DNA of 64,000 nt from Flavobacterium cauense R2A-7 (GCF_000498475.1 NZ_AVBI01000014.1:1-64000), one strand, 5' to 3'. Shown: positions 1-8,872, numbered from the stretch's first letter. Made by a program: numbers and translations. Notes: generated by a model not told the origin, from the sequence alone.

Positions 1-1
1 T

Positions 2-163
2 GCCAAAGCAACGGTGCAGTACGTAATCTCGAAAGGGATTGCCAAGGACCGCATCGAAGGAAAAGGCTACGGAGAGAGCGAACCGAAAGTACAGTGTGAT
101 AAGTGTACGACTGAGGAACATGCTAAAAACAGACGTTCAGAGTTCATGATTGTGAAGAAATAA
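2..163 (+). CDS. OmpA family protein, C-terminal end only (partial)
   Basis: Only the last 53 codons are present; the gene begins left of the window. The frame reads through a typical OmpA peptidoglycan-binding tail: a GYGESEP segment followed by NRRSEF near the end, the usual helix and last strand of this fold. Two cysteines in a CDKC arrangement lie in the loop before it, as often seen in the long flavobacterial OmpA proteins, some of which are T9SS-associated (PorE type). The domain would anchor an outer-membrane or periplasmic protein to the cell wall. Which member of the family it is cannot be told from this fragment. Confidence 0.8.
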   Translation, partial: AKATVQYVISKGIAKDRIEGKGYGESEPKVQCDKCTTEEHAKNRRSEFMIVKK

Positions 164-189
164 ACAATCGGAAAGAACATATTTAAAAC

Positions 190-220
190 AAAAAGCGCTC
201 CGTTATGGGGCGCTTTTTTT
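190..220 (+). terminator. Intrinsic terminator after the OmpA-domain gene
   Basis: A stem AGCGCTCC / GGGGCGCT (one G-T pair) with a short loop is followed by seven T on the plus strand, 27 bases after the stop at 163. A run of A on the left side could let it also serve the converging queD. Confidence 0.8.
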
Positions 221-240
221 ATGCTTAAAGTGAAATTGAA

Positions 241-690
241 TTAATTATCGGATTGGTACCATTCGGCAAACGACGACTCGGTTTCCTGCAGTTTTAGGGA
301 ATGTAAACGTATGTTTTGCGGTAAACGGCTTTTTATTTTTTCGGCGAAATCAATCACCATATTTTCACTGGTAGGCTGATAGTCTACCAAAATCACATGA
401 TGTCCGCGACTTTTTAATTCGTTTGCCAATTCAATATGGGGTGTGTTTTGGTTGAAAACCGTGGCGTGATCAAAAACATCAACAATTTCTTCTTTCACTA
501 TTTTTTTCAGATCGCCAAAATCAATTACCATTCCGAATTTTACGTTCGAAGTATCTGTAATTGGTTTTCCAATCACGGTCACCGAAAGTTTGTAACTGTG
601 GCCGTGTACATTTTTGCATTTTCCGTCGTAGCCGTAAAGCGCGTGCCCGGTTTCAAACGTAAATTGTTTTGTGATTCTGATGTTGCTCAT
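241..690 (-). CDS. queD: 6-carboxy-tetrahydropterin synthase QueD (6-pyruvoyl-tetrahydropterin synthase family)
   Basis: The 149-residue product matches the QueD/PTPS family in length. It shows the zinc ligands His16, His29 and His31 (the last two in an HGH motif), the catalytic cysteine at about 25 just before them, and an Asp-His pair at about 74-75. In bacteria this enzyme converts dihydroneopterin triphosphate to 6-carboxytetrahydropterin on the way to queuosine and other 7-deazaguanines. The start is the ATG at 690. A TTG seven codons upstream lies inside a TAnnTTTG promoter element and is unlikely to be translated. Neighbouring genes are unrelated and no other que gene is present here. 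Confidence 0.88.
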   Translation of the reverse strand: MSNIRITKQFTFETGHALYGYDGKCKNVHGHSYKLSVTVIGKPITDTSNVKFGMVIDFGDLKKIVKEEIVDVFDHATVFNQNTPHIELANELKSRGHHVILVDYQPTSENMVIDFAEKIKSRLPQNIRLHSLKLQETESSFAEWYQSDN

Positions 691-708
691 CGTACTTGAA
701 TTAGGGCA

Positions 709-716
709 CAAATTTA
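709..716 (-). promoter_or_regulatory. queD: TAnnTTTG promoter -7 element for queD
   Basis: On the minus strand the sequence reads TAAATTTG, an exact match to the Bacteroidetes -7 consensus. It ends 19 bases before the queD ATG. No clear TTG is seen at the -33 distance. Confidence 0.5.
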
Positions 717-803
717 GTAAATAAAATCGAGTCGTACATTTTTGGTTTTTCTTTCTGAAAAGTTCAGAATCAGGATGCTTTTTTTGTTTCTATAGAAAAA
801 AAA

Positions 804-836
804 TTGTTTTTTTGATAGGGTTTCATCTTATCTTTG
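804..836 (+). promoter_or_regulatory. Promoter for the 2OG-Fe(II) oxygenase gene
   Basis: TTG at 804-806 is followed after 22 bases by TATCTTTG at 829-836, matching the Bacteroidetes -33/-7 arrangement. Transcription would start near 842, just upstream of the ATG codons at 849 and 855. Confidence 0.6.
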
Positions 837-848
837 ATAACATATTTA

Positions 849-1478
849 ATGATTATGAATACTTCCGAATTCAATCCGTTGTACGAACAAATTATTGAAG
901 ATCTGATGTATCAGAAATTCAGTATCGCCGATCATTTTTTTTCACTTGAAGAAGTAATGGTGTTGCGAAAAAGTCTTTTAAAAAAATTTAAGGAGAATCA
1001 TTTTAAGAAATCGGCCATCGGCAATCAGGCGAATGAGAAGATTGTGGATGCCGTTCGTGGCGATTTTATTTTTTGGTTGGACGAAGCCAACGCGGATGAG
1101 GCCGAAACACTCTATTTTAACCGCATCAATGATTTTGTACAGTATCTTAACCGCACCTGTTTTTTAGGAATTCAGGATAAGGAATTTCACTACGCTTTGT
1201 ATCCGGAAGGGACTTTTTACAAACGCCATTTGGACACCTTTCAAAACGACAGCCGCCGAAAACTTTCCATGGTTTGTTACCTGAATGAAGAACACTGGCA
1301 AATAGATTTTGGCGGAGAGCTTACCATTTATCTGAACGAAAACGGCGTGGAAACAGAACGCAATATTGTTCCCGAACAGGGAAGAATGGTTATTTTTGAA
1401 AGTCAGGTATTAGAACATGAAGTCAAACCGGTAAAGCAACCTCGTTTGAGCATTACCGGATGGCTGAAAACACGATGA
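849..1478 (+). CDS. 2-oxoglutarate/Fe(II)-dependent oxygenase (prolyl 4-hydroxylase-like)
   Basis: About 209 residues. The C-terminal half has the double-stranded beta-helix signature: an HxD metal pair (RHLD) near residue 130, a GGEL strand, a distal metal-ligand His in LEHEV, and an Arg in RLSITGW that would bind the 2-oxoglutarate carboxylate. This is the layout of prolyl-hydroxylase-type 2OG oxygenases of the SM-20/EGL-9 kind. The substrate is not evident; a protein or small-molecule hydroxylation is expected. ATG codons at 849 and 855 are both possible starts. Any start further upstream would fall in the promoter element. It stands alone and converges on the small gene at 1481-1657. Confidence 0.82.
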   Translation: MIMNTSEFNPLYEQIIEDLMYQKFSIADHFFSLEEVMVLRKSLLKKFKENHFKKSAIGNQANEKIVDAVRGDFIFWLDEANADEAETLYFNRINDFVQYLNRTCFLGIQDKEFHYALYPEGTFYKRHLDTFQNDSRRKLSMVCYLNEEHWQIDFGGELTIYLNENGVETERNIVPEQGRMVIFESQVLEHEVKPVKQPRLSITGWLKTR

Positions 1479-1480
1479 TG

Positions 1481-1657
1481 TTATAAATTTTTTTCTCTTT
1501 TTTTCGCGCGGTAATACATCCAATAGGCAATAGCCACTAAAACTGCAAAAGGAAGAAATGTTCCGATGAGCACGCCAATCTGATAACCCGAATCGGGGGC
1601 ATTTTTGATTTTTTCCTCAATATTGGTCTGTTGTACTAAAAGAAGCAGGGATATCAT
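1481..1657 (-). CDS. Small single-pass membrane protein, translationally coupled
   Basis: A 58-codon reading frame with a polar N-terminal stretch, one hydrophobic helix at about residues 27-48 and a basic tail (RAKKREK), so the tail is probably cytoplasmic. Its ATG overlaps the TGA of the enoyl-CoA hydratase-like gene in an ATGA junction, the classic arrangement for translational coupling, and its stop lies two bases from the converging oxygenase stop. That tight packing is the main evidence that it is real. I do not recognise the family. The charge pattern recalls small membrane subunits or CcmD-like proteins, but no function can be assigned. Confidence 0.6.
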   Translation of the reverse strand: MISLLLLVQQTNIEEKIKNAPDSGYQIGVLIGTFLPFAVLVAIAYWMYYRAKKREKNL

Positions 1658-2418
1658 TTTTTCTTAAATTGATTTAACGCCTTTACGGTAAAATCGGAAA
1701 GCACTAATCGGCCTGAAATTCCGGCTCTTTCATACAGTAAAGTGTCCCAGTTTTCGGTGCCTTCCCACAATACTTTTTTCATCTCGGCTAAGGCATCCGG
1801 ATTGTATCCTGCTAATTTTTCGGTGAAAAGCTCCAGCTCGGTATCCAATTCCGTTACAGAATCAAAAACTTTGGCATACAATCCTTTTTCGCGGGCCCAG
1901 GATGCTTTTTTCCATTCGTGGGCCGCTAATGTCATTTCGCCTAAAGCGGATTTTCCTATTTTTCTGGAAACGGCCGGTTCAATTACGAAAGGTCCGATGC
2001 CAATTGCCAATTCCGACAATTTTATAGCGCTTTCAGTAGTTGCCAGCGCATAGTCACACGCAGCAGCCAAACCAACACCACCGCCAACCGCTTTGCCGTG
2101 AATGCGCCCGACAATTAGTTTGGAGCATTTTCGCATGGCATTGATTACATTGGCAAAACCCGAAAAGAATCTGGCGCCTTCTTCAAGGTTGGAAACGGCT
2201 AGTAACTCATCAAAAGAAGCGCCGGCACAAAAAGCACCCTCACCTTCACTTTTCAGTAGTATTACAGTAACCTCATTGTTGTTGCTCAACGAATTAATTT
2301 CATTTGTCAGTCGTTGCAGTTGTTCACTTGGAAATGAATTACTGGCAGGATGACCGAAAGTAACGGTTGCAATTTTATGGTGAATGGTCGTTGTTAAAGT
2401 GCCGTTGTTTGATGACAT
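1654..2418 (-). CDS. Enoyl-CoA hydratase/isomerase family protein
   Basis: The 254-residue length is typical of the crotonase fold. Oxyanion-hole segments are visible as FCAGASFDEL near residue 65 and the glycine-rich GKAVGGGVGLAAACD near residue 108. A SELAIGIGPF stretch holds the glutamate position used by hydratases of the methylglutaconyl-CoA type. It would hydrate or isomerise an enoyl-CoA in fatty-acid or branched-chain amino-acid breakdown; the substrate is not clear. The start lies two bases after the stop of the large T9SS protein gene, so they probably form one transcript, and its stop overlaps the start of the small membrane protein. Confidence 0.83.
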   Translation of the reverse strand: MSSNNGTLTTTIHHKIATVTFGHPASNSFPSEQLQRLTNEINSLSNNNEVTVILLKSEGEGAFCAGASFDELLAVSNLEEGARFFSGFANVINAMRKCSKLIVGRIHGKAVGGGVGLAAACDYALATTESAIKLSELAIGIGPFVIEPAVSRKIGKSALGEMTLAAHEWKKASWAREKGLYAKVFDSVTELDTELELFTEKLAGYNPDALAEMKKVLWEGTENWDTLLYERAGISGRLVLSDFTVKALNQFKKK

Positions 2419-2420
2419 AA

Positions 2421-5400
2421 TTATCGTTTAAGTGCGAAATGGCTTTTAAATTCGTTTCGAATGTTGTTGGTCGTATATTCTATTTTGAACCAGTAATCGT
2501 CTGCCGGAAGAAGATTTCCGTTGAAAGTTCCGTCCCAGCCGATACCGTTCGGACTGATTTCCTTTAATAGTTTTCCGTAGCGGTCGAATATGTAAATTTT
2601 GGCTTCATAGGAAGCTAATAAATTGTCGATTTTCCAAGTGTCGTTAAATCCGTCGCCATTCGGGGTAAAGAAGCTAGGATAGGTAACCGTGTAAACATAG
2701 TTTGATGCGGTTATGCCACACTCGGCTTTGTCTCTTACCGAAACAACATAAGTACCGTTTGTAAGACCGGAAAAAATACCTGTAGGCTGCCAATGCAAAC
2801 CGTCAAGACTGTATTCGTATACACCATATCCTCCTTGAGCAGTCGCCTGAATGGTGGCCAGCCCATTTGAAAACAGAGGAGTAAGCAATACCGCGGAAAC
2901 AGAAAGTGGTTCAGATGAAGCATCGATAACGATAGTATCGGTACTCGTACAATTTGTGGTGGTTTCTGTAACCGTTACGGTATAGGTTCCCTGTTGGGTT
3001 ATGTCGTAAATGGCGCTTTGGTTGCCACCAGCATCTGTATTGGGATTGGCCGGATTCCAACTGTAGCTGAAAGTACCGGTATTGGAAGGTGTCGCATTAA
3101 TGTTTTGTGATCCTAAACCGGTAGCCGGATCAAGACAAAGTGTGAAATCTGACCCTAAGTCAACCTGTGGAATCGGATTAACCGTTAAATTTAAAAACGG
3201 GCCCAAACCAACGCAATCGTTGTTCAAACTACTGTCAACACGAACGTAAAGTGTTTGGTTGTTGGTAACTGTGTTTCTGAACGGATTGGCAGCGGTACCG
3301 ACAACTGGGTTTTGTTCGGCTAAAGCATCGTTTAGGTTCTCATAGTAAGTAACGCTTAAGTTTGCACTGCTTGTAAAAGAATTCAAAATGGCAGAAGTTG
3401 CCGGTGTGAAATCAAAATAAGCATACCCATCGTTTTCAGGGTCGCTCGGAGAAAGGTATACGTCACATTCTTCCAGTGTTTGCAAATTTGCAGCTGTTAT
3501 CTGGGTAGCGGAAACCAAGAGAGTGGCTGTAGTAATTCTGAAACAGCCCTCAGCGTTTTGAGTCCTGATCCAAATCGTGGTGCCTCCCGAAACAAAGTTG
3601 GTGAAATTTGTAATGGGATTGGTGTTTGTTAAGGCATTGGCGTTAGATGTGAAATAGGAGAATGTAACATTTGGATCAGTAGAGACCAAAGTATTCGCCT
3701 CAGTTAGATTAAAAGCGGTTATGGCGTCCTGATTGTCATCACACTGTTTGAAAACAATCGTGTTGTTGATTACGGGAAGTGGGTTAACTACGGCATTGAA
3801 TGTTGTGGTTACAAAACAGTTTGTTGTTGCGTTTCGCAAACGGACATGTATAATCCGACTGTTGGAATATAATGTCGTTTGGGGATTTGCACCGGTATCA
3901 GCATCGTTTTGAGACAAATGATACGTTACAATGATTCCTGTTTGTCCGTTAAGGACTTCATTGTTTTTGGTGTTTAAATTAAATGTGGCAAATCCATTAG
4001 TGTCGTCTCCGTCTAAAGCGTCATCGCAGATTTTGAAGTCGGAAATAGGACTGATTACCGGCATTGGATTTACGGTCATGGTAACCGTAGCCGACACGGC
4101 CACACAGGCTCCCGTATTGGGAAGGGTATAGGTGTATACGCCGGAAAGATCGACAGCAGGATTGAAAATATTGGTGCCGCTGGCTAAAGCTGGAGACCAG
4201 GTTCCTCCTGTACTTGCATTTGGCCCCAATAAAGCAAATAAATCAAACGTCGGGTCGTTTTTACAAACAGTTTTCTGATTGTTGTTTCCGGGATTCAACG
4301 CCTGTTGTATAGTAACCGTAACTTGTACGTTTACGATTTCGCATAATCCTGTGAAGTTGTAATTGTATACTCCGGCTGTGTCTACATTCGGATCAAAAAA
4401 CCCAGTACCACTTGCCAAAGGAGGTGTCCATACGCCTCCCGGATCGGGATTTCCTTCTATTTTTTCAAATAAATCAGTAGTGGTGTTGGAACATACGGTA
4501 ACTTCTGTATCCCTTGGTTCACTTCCAAATCCTGAATAATATCCTGCAAAGCCCACAACACCGCTGGAGCCAAATAAACCTACCGCCAAAGGGCCGGTTG
4601 ATTCTACTTTTATGTTACCTGAATAGCCCTGAAGTCTGTAGGTAACCCATTGGGTGTTTCCTAAAACGGGTTCGGGAAGACCTGAAATAGGTGTGCCGTT
4701 TATAGTAAGTGTAGATCCGGCATACGTTATGGCTATGATTTCACTGCTATACGTGGTGGATCCGATGGCATTAATGCTAGGAATTAAGTCCACCGTTTTT
4801 TGAAAATAACAACTTAATGGTGGAATGAAGTTTAAACCGGAAGTTGCATCCGAAGATGCTCCTCCTAAAATCTGGTACAGATAAATCGGTTTTGAAGAGG
4901 TAATATACATGTTCTGATTGTTCGTACCCTGATAAAATGAGGTAGGAATCAATGCAAAATCGCCGGCATTTAGTGTGGTAAATGCGGTTGCAGATCCGTT
5001 TATGAAAATTTCGGTATTGTCTTCCGTAGCAATTACTAAGGGGTGTTCTACATTATCGCTTCCGTTTCCTTTAACAACAACGTATTCGGTTCCTACTTCT
5101 TCCAAAGGAACAATCTGGTCAAAAGTAAAATCCTGACCTTCTTCAGGAGTTGACATTCCTGCTAAAGCATTTCCGGTATTAACGGCTATGGGTTTGTTTG
5201 AGGTAACTAAAGCGCCCACAAAACCGGTTAAATTAGGAAGTATGTCGGTATAACCTGAAACGGTTACAGTTTCACCACTGTTCATGGTAAATGTTTGAGT
5301 CGGACTCGTTAAAGTAGATCCGTTTATTGCAAATTGAACTTCCGGATCATAATCGGAAAGTGTTATTGTTGTGTTGTCTTCCGTTGCCATAAAACTGGCG

Positions 5401-5870
5401 AAAAAATTTCGGACGTCGCCAAATGTATTTTGCGGTAAACTACCAAGTCTGAATTGTGTTCCGATTCCTTGATATCCTTTTGCTACTAATATTTCGGCAT
5501 GATTGGCAGCGCGCACTTTAAAAGTAGCGTAAAAATCTTTGGTTCCTTCCAGAATTAATCCTTTTCGTGTTTTTACGATGTTCAAGTCGCTATTTGCTAT
5601 AAACATGGTCGATGGTTGCCCGTTGCCGATGGATACCCTTACCGGATTTCCACTGGATATGGTGAAAGGTGAACCGGGAATTGGTGTTCCGTCTCCAGCA
5701 GATACTGTGACCTGAAAAGGGATTGCTTCGGGGGTAGAGAGGTAAATATAATGTTCGCTGACAAAATTCTGTCCGCCTCTTGCGTGAATTGGTGGAATCC
5801 AGTGCTTTTTACTCAACTGTGCATGAACGATGTTTGATCCAATTAAGAGCAAAAGAAAAAGTAGTCTCAT
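2421..5870 (-). CDS. Large secreted protein: IgGFc-binding-like N-terminus and T9SS type B sorting domain
   Basis: 1149 residues. A signal peptide (hydrophobic run ending in HAQ) is followed by a region of about 440 residues resembling the IgGFc-binding domain (TEDNTTI and SNKPI strings recur). Next come repeated surface-protein modules with CDD motifs. The last ~86 residues start at FFTPNGDGFNDTW and form the gliding-motility-associated C-terminal (CHU_C) domain, the type B T9SS sorting signal. The protein should cross the outer membrane and stay on the cell surface or be released, probably as an adhesin. The ligand is unknown; binding of immunoglobulin should not be inferred from the family name. 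It leads a minus-strand operon. Confidence 0.85.
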   Translation of the reverse strand: MRLLFLLLLIGSNIVHAQLSKKHWIPPIHARGGQNFVSEHYIYLSTPEAIPFQVTVSAGDGTPIPGSPFTISSGNPVRVSIGNGQPSTMFIANSDLNIVKTRKGLILEGTKDFYATFKVRAANHAEILVAKGYQGIGTQFRLGSLPQNTFGDVRNFFASFMATEDNTTITLSDYDPEVQFAINGSTLTSPTQTFTMNSGETVTVSGYTDILPNLTGFVGALVTSNKPIAVNTGNALAGMSTPEEGQDFTFDQIVPLEEVGTEYVVVKGNGSDNVEHPLVIATEDNTEIFINGSATAFTTLNAGDFALIPTSFYQGTNNQNMYITSSKPIYLYQILGGASSDATSGLNFIPPLSCYFQKTVDLIPSINAIGSTTYSSEIIAITYAGSTLTINGTPISGLPEPVLGNTQWVTYRLQGYSGNIKVESTGPLAVGLFGSSGVVGFAGYYSGFGSEPRDTEVTVCSNTTTDLFEKIEGNPDPGGVWTPPLASGTGFFDPNVDTAGVYNYNFTGLCEIVNVQVTVTIQQALNPGNNNQKTVCKNDPTFDLFALLGPNASTGGTWSPALASGTNIFNPAVDLSGVYTYTLPNTGACVAVSATVTMTVNPMPVISPISDFKICDDALDGDDTNGFATFNLNTKNNEVLNGQTGIIVTYHLSQNDADTGANPQTTLYSNSRIIHVRLRNATTNCFVTTTFNAVVNPLPVINNTIVFKQCDDNQDAITAFNLTEANTLVSTDPNVTFSYFTSNANALTNTNPITNFTNFVSGGTTIWIRTQNAEGCFRITTATLLVSATQITAANLQTLEECDVYLSPSDPENDGYAYFDFTPATSAILNSFTSSANLSVTYYENLNDALAEQNPVVGTAANPFRNTVTNNQTLYVRVDSSLNNDCVGLGPFLNLTVNPIPQVDLGSDFTLCLDPATGLGSQNINATPSNTGTFSYSWNPANPNTDAGGNQSAIYDITQQGTYTVTVTETTTNCTSTDTIVIDASSEPLSVSAVLLTPLFSNGLATIQATAQGGYGVYEYSLDGLHWQPTGIFSGLTNGTYVVSVRDKAECGITASNYVYTVTYPSFFTPNGDGFNDTWKIDNLLASYEAKIYIFDRYGKLLKEISPNGIGWDGTFNGNLLPADDYWFKIEYTTNNIRNEFKSHFALKR

Positions 5871-5895
5871 TTGTGGTGGGTTGATTTCAAAATCA

Positions 5896-5903
5896 CAAAA
5901 ATA
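5896..5903 (-). promoter_or_regulatory. TAnnTTTG -7 element for the T9SS type B protein operon
   Basis: The minus strand reads TATTTTTG, 25 bases upstream of the ATG at 5870. No TTG occurs at the proper -33 spacing, so confidence is moderate. Confidence 0.45.
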
Positions 5904-5955
5904 GAGGAATATTGTTATTTTTTTTTAAGAAGGTTCAAAATTAACATAAAATAGC

Positions 5956-5963
5956 TATGTTTG
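5956..5963 (+). promoter_or_regulatory. TAnnTTTG -7 element for the secreted protein at 5989
   Basis: TATGTTTG on the plus strand ends 25 bases before the ATG. It is divergent from the element at 5896-5903. A -33 TTG is not clear. Confidence 0.45.
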
Positions 5964-5988
5964 TTATCAATAATTATTACAAATCTAT

Positions 5989-6600
5989 ATGAAAAAAATT
6001 ACGGTTTTAGCATTCTTGTTCGCCTCGACTTTTATGATGGCACAAGATATGGAAGTAACGAAAGGTGATTTTGGCTTCCTTAAGGATCAAAAAGAAATTA
6101 ATGTAGAGTTTACCTACGACAATTTGAAATTGATGAAAGAAAACCTTACAGACGAACAGTATGTGGCTGAAAGGGTTGCTGATTTAAACGAAAAAGGTAA
6201 AGGTGTTGGTGAAACCTGGAAGAAAAAATGGTATGCCAGTAGAGATTTGTTATTCGAAAACAAGTTCATTGAATTGATGAATGTTGTTCATACTAAAGAG
6301 AAAAAAGATATTTCTTTTCAGGAAGATTTAAAACAGGCAAAATACACTTTAATTGTAGACGCGGTTTGGATTTACCCTGGATATAACGTGGTTATGGCTA
6401 AAAAAGGAGCTAAAGTGTCTACCAACCTTAAATTTGTTGAAACGGCAAACCGAAATAATGTTTTGTTGGAAATTAAAAGTGAAGAAGCGCCCGGAGATGT
6501 TTTCGGTGGTTCTTTCAGTAACGAAGACAGAATTGGTGAAGGCTATGCCAAAACCGGAAAATCATTGGCTAAATTGTTGTTGAAAAAAGCATACAAATAA
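5989..6600 (+). CDS. Secreted protein of unknown function (paralogue of 42824-43405)
   Basis: 203 residues with a clear signal peptide (MKKI then a hydrophobic run ending MMAQ). The mature part is soluble, rich in Lys and Glu, without membrane segments. Its central segment VWIYPGYNVVMAKK matches VWVYPGYVVEPAK in the second copy at 42.8 kb. Both also share an N-terminal pattern (QGDL/KGDF, NI/VEFTYDN or NITFDYSN), a shared EEWFSD/KKWYAS region and an amphipathic C-terminal helix ending near a basic residue. I do not recognise a named family. The location is probably periplasmic, possibly lipid- or surface-associated. A terminator follows directly, so it is transcribed alone. Confidence 0.75.
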   Translation: MKKITVLAFLFASTFMMAQDMEVTKGDFGFLKDQKEINVEFTYDNLKLMKENLTDEQYVAERVADLNEKGKGVGETWKKKWYASRDLLFENKFIELMNVVHTKEKKDISFQEDLKQAKYTLIVDAVWIYPGYNVVMAKKGAKVSTNLKFVETANRNNVLLEIKSEEAPGDVFGGSFSNEDRIGEGYAKTGKSLAKLLLKKAYK

Positions 6601-6613
6601 TCAATTTGATTAA

Positions 6614-6650
6614 TAAAAAAAGGCCCCGATATTTCGGGGCCTTTTCTTTT
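6614..6650 (+). terminator. Bidirectional intrinsic terminator
   Basis: AAGGCCCCGA / TCGGGGCCTT forms a ten-pair stem with a four-base loop, flanked by A-rich sequence on the left and T-rich on the right. It can serve both the gene ending at 6600 and the converging gene ending at 6650. Confidence 0.85.
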
Positions 6651-7030
6651 TATGCCTGAGCTACTCCAATTTCGCTGATTTCTTCTGTTTGATTGTAGAT
6701 GTATTTCGCATCTCCAAAAGCAAGCATCGGATAGAAAATGAATGGAAGGAAAATTAGCCCTACCGTAAAAGCAGCTGTTTTTCCGAAAGATTTTGATAAT
6801 TCGTTGGTAATCACAATTGCAAAATAAATGTTCACAAACGGAATCAATAACATGAAGATCCACCAGATTGGTTTTTTGATGATTTCCAACAATACAATTC
6901 CGCTGTAAATCGGAATTAAACACGCCCATCCCGGTTTACCTGCCTTAGTGAAAACTTTCCACTGGCAAATAATAAGAAATAAAGTAAATCCGAAGAAAAA
7001 CAATACAATAGTTAGTAAAGCTGCTGCCAT
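6650..7030 (-). CDS. DUF5684-type small integral membrane protein
   Basis: 126 residues, almost wholly hydrophobic, with about four membrane helices. The segment GKPGWACLIPIY after the first helix is the recognisable signature of the DUF5684 family, which is sometimes mislabelled signal peptidase I in Bacteroidota because it occurs fused to one. No catalytic residues are evident. It lies 33 bases downstream of the OlsF-like acyltransferase gene on the same strand, so it probably shares that transcript and could act in envelope or lipid functions. That link is only positional. Confidence 0.65.
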   Translation of the reverse strand: MAAALLTIVLFFFGFTLFLIICQWKVFTKAGKPGWACLIPIYSGIVLLEIIKKPIWWIFMLLIPFVNIYFAIVITNELSKSFGKTAAFTVGLIFLPFIFYPMLAFGDAKYIYNQTEEISEIGVAQA

Positions 7031-7063
7031 AAATTAAAAGGTTTTTGGTTGGTTATAAATTGG

Positions 7064-8872
7064 TTAAATGTTCTCTCCTTTTTCGGCAAGTTTTCGCTCC
7101 AGTTCTGCCTGAAACTCTTCCATGACCGGTTTCATTGTGCTTTCGGGAATATCGGCAATTCGAATGTACATCAAGCCGTCCACCGCATTGTTAAACAACG
7201 GGTCTACGTTAAAAGCGACCACTCTTGCGTTTTGTTTGATGTATTTTTTAATCAAAACCGGCAAACGCAAGCTACCCGGTTCCAGTTCGTCAATAATTTT
7301 GTCGAATTTATTCAAGTCGGATTCGGCTTCGTCAAAAATAAAATCTTTATCGGCGTCTTTCAGTTTTACTTTGTATTCCTTTTTCGGATGCACGTATTGT
7401 GCGATGTAAGGATCGTAGTAATTCGACTTCATGAACTCAATCATCAGGGATTTTGAAAATTCCGAGAACTGATTGCTGATGCTCACCCCGCCAATCAGGA
7501 ATTTGTGTTCCGGATAATGCAAGGTAGTGTGAACGATTCCTTTCCAAAGCAGGAACAACGGCATCGGTTTCTGTTGGTATTCTTTGATGATGAAAGCGCG
7601 CCCCATTTCAATGGATTTACTCATCATGTCAAACAATTCGGGCTCAAATCGGAACAATTCCTGAAGATAAAAGCCGTCAATTCCGTATTTGGCAAAAATT
7701 TCGGCACCCAATCCCATTCGGTACGCTCCTGCAATCTGCTGGGTATCGTCGTCCCACAAAAACATGTGGTGGTAATAGTTGTCGTATCGGTCTAAATCAA
7801 TGGCTTCATTCGTGCCTTCGCCCACTTCTCGGAACGTGATTTCGCGCAAACGACCTATTTCGTGTAAGATGTTCGGAATTTTATCAGCAGTAACAAAGAA
7901 AACTTCATAATTTTTACTCTGCAAAAGGCGGTAATTTCCTTTTCGGATACAACTTACTTCTTCCAGAATTTTATCATGATTGGCCGGTTTGGCAATCTGT
8001 TTTGGGTTTTTTGGTAATTTCAGACTCGGAGTTGTCAGCAATTTGCTTTCGGTCTCGAAAGGATTTGCCAACATATAGGTTTTTTTGCGTAAAAATTCCG
8101 AATACGATTCAATGGTTTCGTATTCGTTCTGTTCCGCTACCGAAATCGGTTTTCCGATGCGCACTTTAATCACACGGTCTTTCTGTGTCAGCAATTCCGA
8201 TGGTAATTTTGCCGTACGCAAGGTGTCGTTTATTTTGGAAAGGAAATAAAACAATCGGCTGTTTTTGGCGTGAAAATAAATAGGAACTACCGGTACCTGA
8301 GCTTTTCGAATCACTTTAATGGCACCTTCTTCCCAAGGTTTATCTACCACCAACTGCCCGTCTTTATAGGTGGAAACTTCTCCGGCAGGAAACATTCCCA
8401 ATGGTTTTCCGTCGCTTAAATGACGCAGGGTTTCCTTAATTCCGATTACACTGGATTTGGCGTCTTTATGGTTTTCAAACGGATTTACCGGCATGATATA
8501 CGGTTTCATCGGTTCGATACGGTGCAACAGGAAATTGGCGATGATTTTGAAATTCGGTTCTCTTTCGAGCATTAGTTTCAAAAGCAAAATTCCGTCGATT
8601 CCACCCAGCGGATGGTTCGAAACGGTAATGTAAGCGCCGTCTTTCGGCAAGCGTTTCAGGTCTTCTTCTGGGATCTCAAATTTAATCTGAAATTCATCCA
8701 ATATGGCATTCAGGAATTCAACATCTTTTAAATGTTTGTTCCTGTTGTATATTTTGTTAAGTGTGGAAATTTTCAGTGCCTTCATCAGTAACCAGCCTGA
8801 AAAGGTTCCTAAAAAGCCGTATTTGTCAGCATTTATTGCTTTTGCAACTTCTTTAGCGGTAACTAAACCCAT
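7064..8872 (-). CDS. olsF: Bifunctional acyltransferase, OlsF-like (amino-acid lipid synthesis)
   Basis: 602 residues in two parts. The N-terminal ~280 residues are a PlsC/1-acyl-glycerol-phosphate-acyltransferase domain with the NHPLGGID (HX4D) motif near residue 87 and a FPAGEVS block near 160. The C-terminal ~300 residues resemble the OlsB/autoinducer-synthase-like GNAT fold (region around EVGEGTNEAIDLDRYD and MGRAFI). This fusion matches OlsF, which makes ornithine lipids by N- then O-acylation and is reported for Flavobacterium johnsoniae. The accepted amino acid (ornithine, glycine or another) cannot be read here. It is membrane-associated on the cytoplasmic side and heads a two-gene unit. 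Confidence 0.72.
   Translation of the reverse strand: MGLVTAKEVAKAINADKYGFLGTFSGWLLMKALKISTLNKIYNRNKHLKDVEFLNAILDEFQIKFEIPEEDLKRLPKDGAYITVSNHPLGGIDGILLLKLMLEREPNFKIIANFLLHRIEPMKPYIMPVNPFENHKDAKSSVIGIKETLRHLSDGKPLGMFPAGEVSTYKDGQLVVDKPWEEGAIKVIRKAQVPVVPIYFHAKNSRLFYFLSKINDTLRTAKLPSELLTQKDRVIKVRIGKPISVAEQNEYETIESYSEFLRKKTYMLANPFETESKLLTTPSLKLPKNPKQIAKPANHDKILEEVSCIRKGNYRLLQSKNYEVFFVTADKIPNILHEIGRLREITFREVGEGTNEAIDLDRYDNYYHHMFLWDDDTQQIAGAYRMGLGAEIFAKYGIDGFYLQELFRFEPELFDMMSKSIEMGRAFIIKEYQQKPMPLFLLWKGIVHTTLHYPEHKFLIGGVSISNQFSEFSKSLMIEFMKSNYYDPYIAQYVHPKKEYKVKLKDADKDFIFDEAESDLNKFDKIIDELEPGSLRLPVLIKKYIKQNARVVAFNVDPLFNNAVDGLMYIRIADIPESTMKPVMEEFQAELERKLAEKGENI

Noticed and set aside
436..699. 87-codon open frame on the plus strand opposite queD
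   Set aside because: It lies wholly within queD, has no promoter or family match, and the antisense reading gives a low-complexity Phe/Val-rich chain.
6543..6929. 128-codon minus-strand frame overlapping the DUF5684 gene and the secreted-protein gene
   Set aside because: It conflicts with two well-supported genes and a terminator and shows no sensible motif.
7049..7795. Several plus-strand frames (135, 95 and 96 codons) opposite the acyltransferase gene
   Set aside because: They are mirror frames of a confidently assigned long gene, with unnatural composition.
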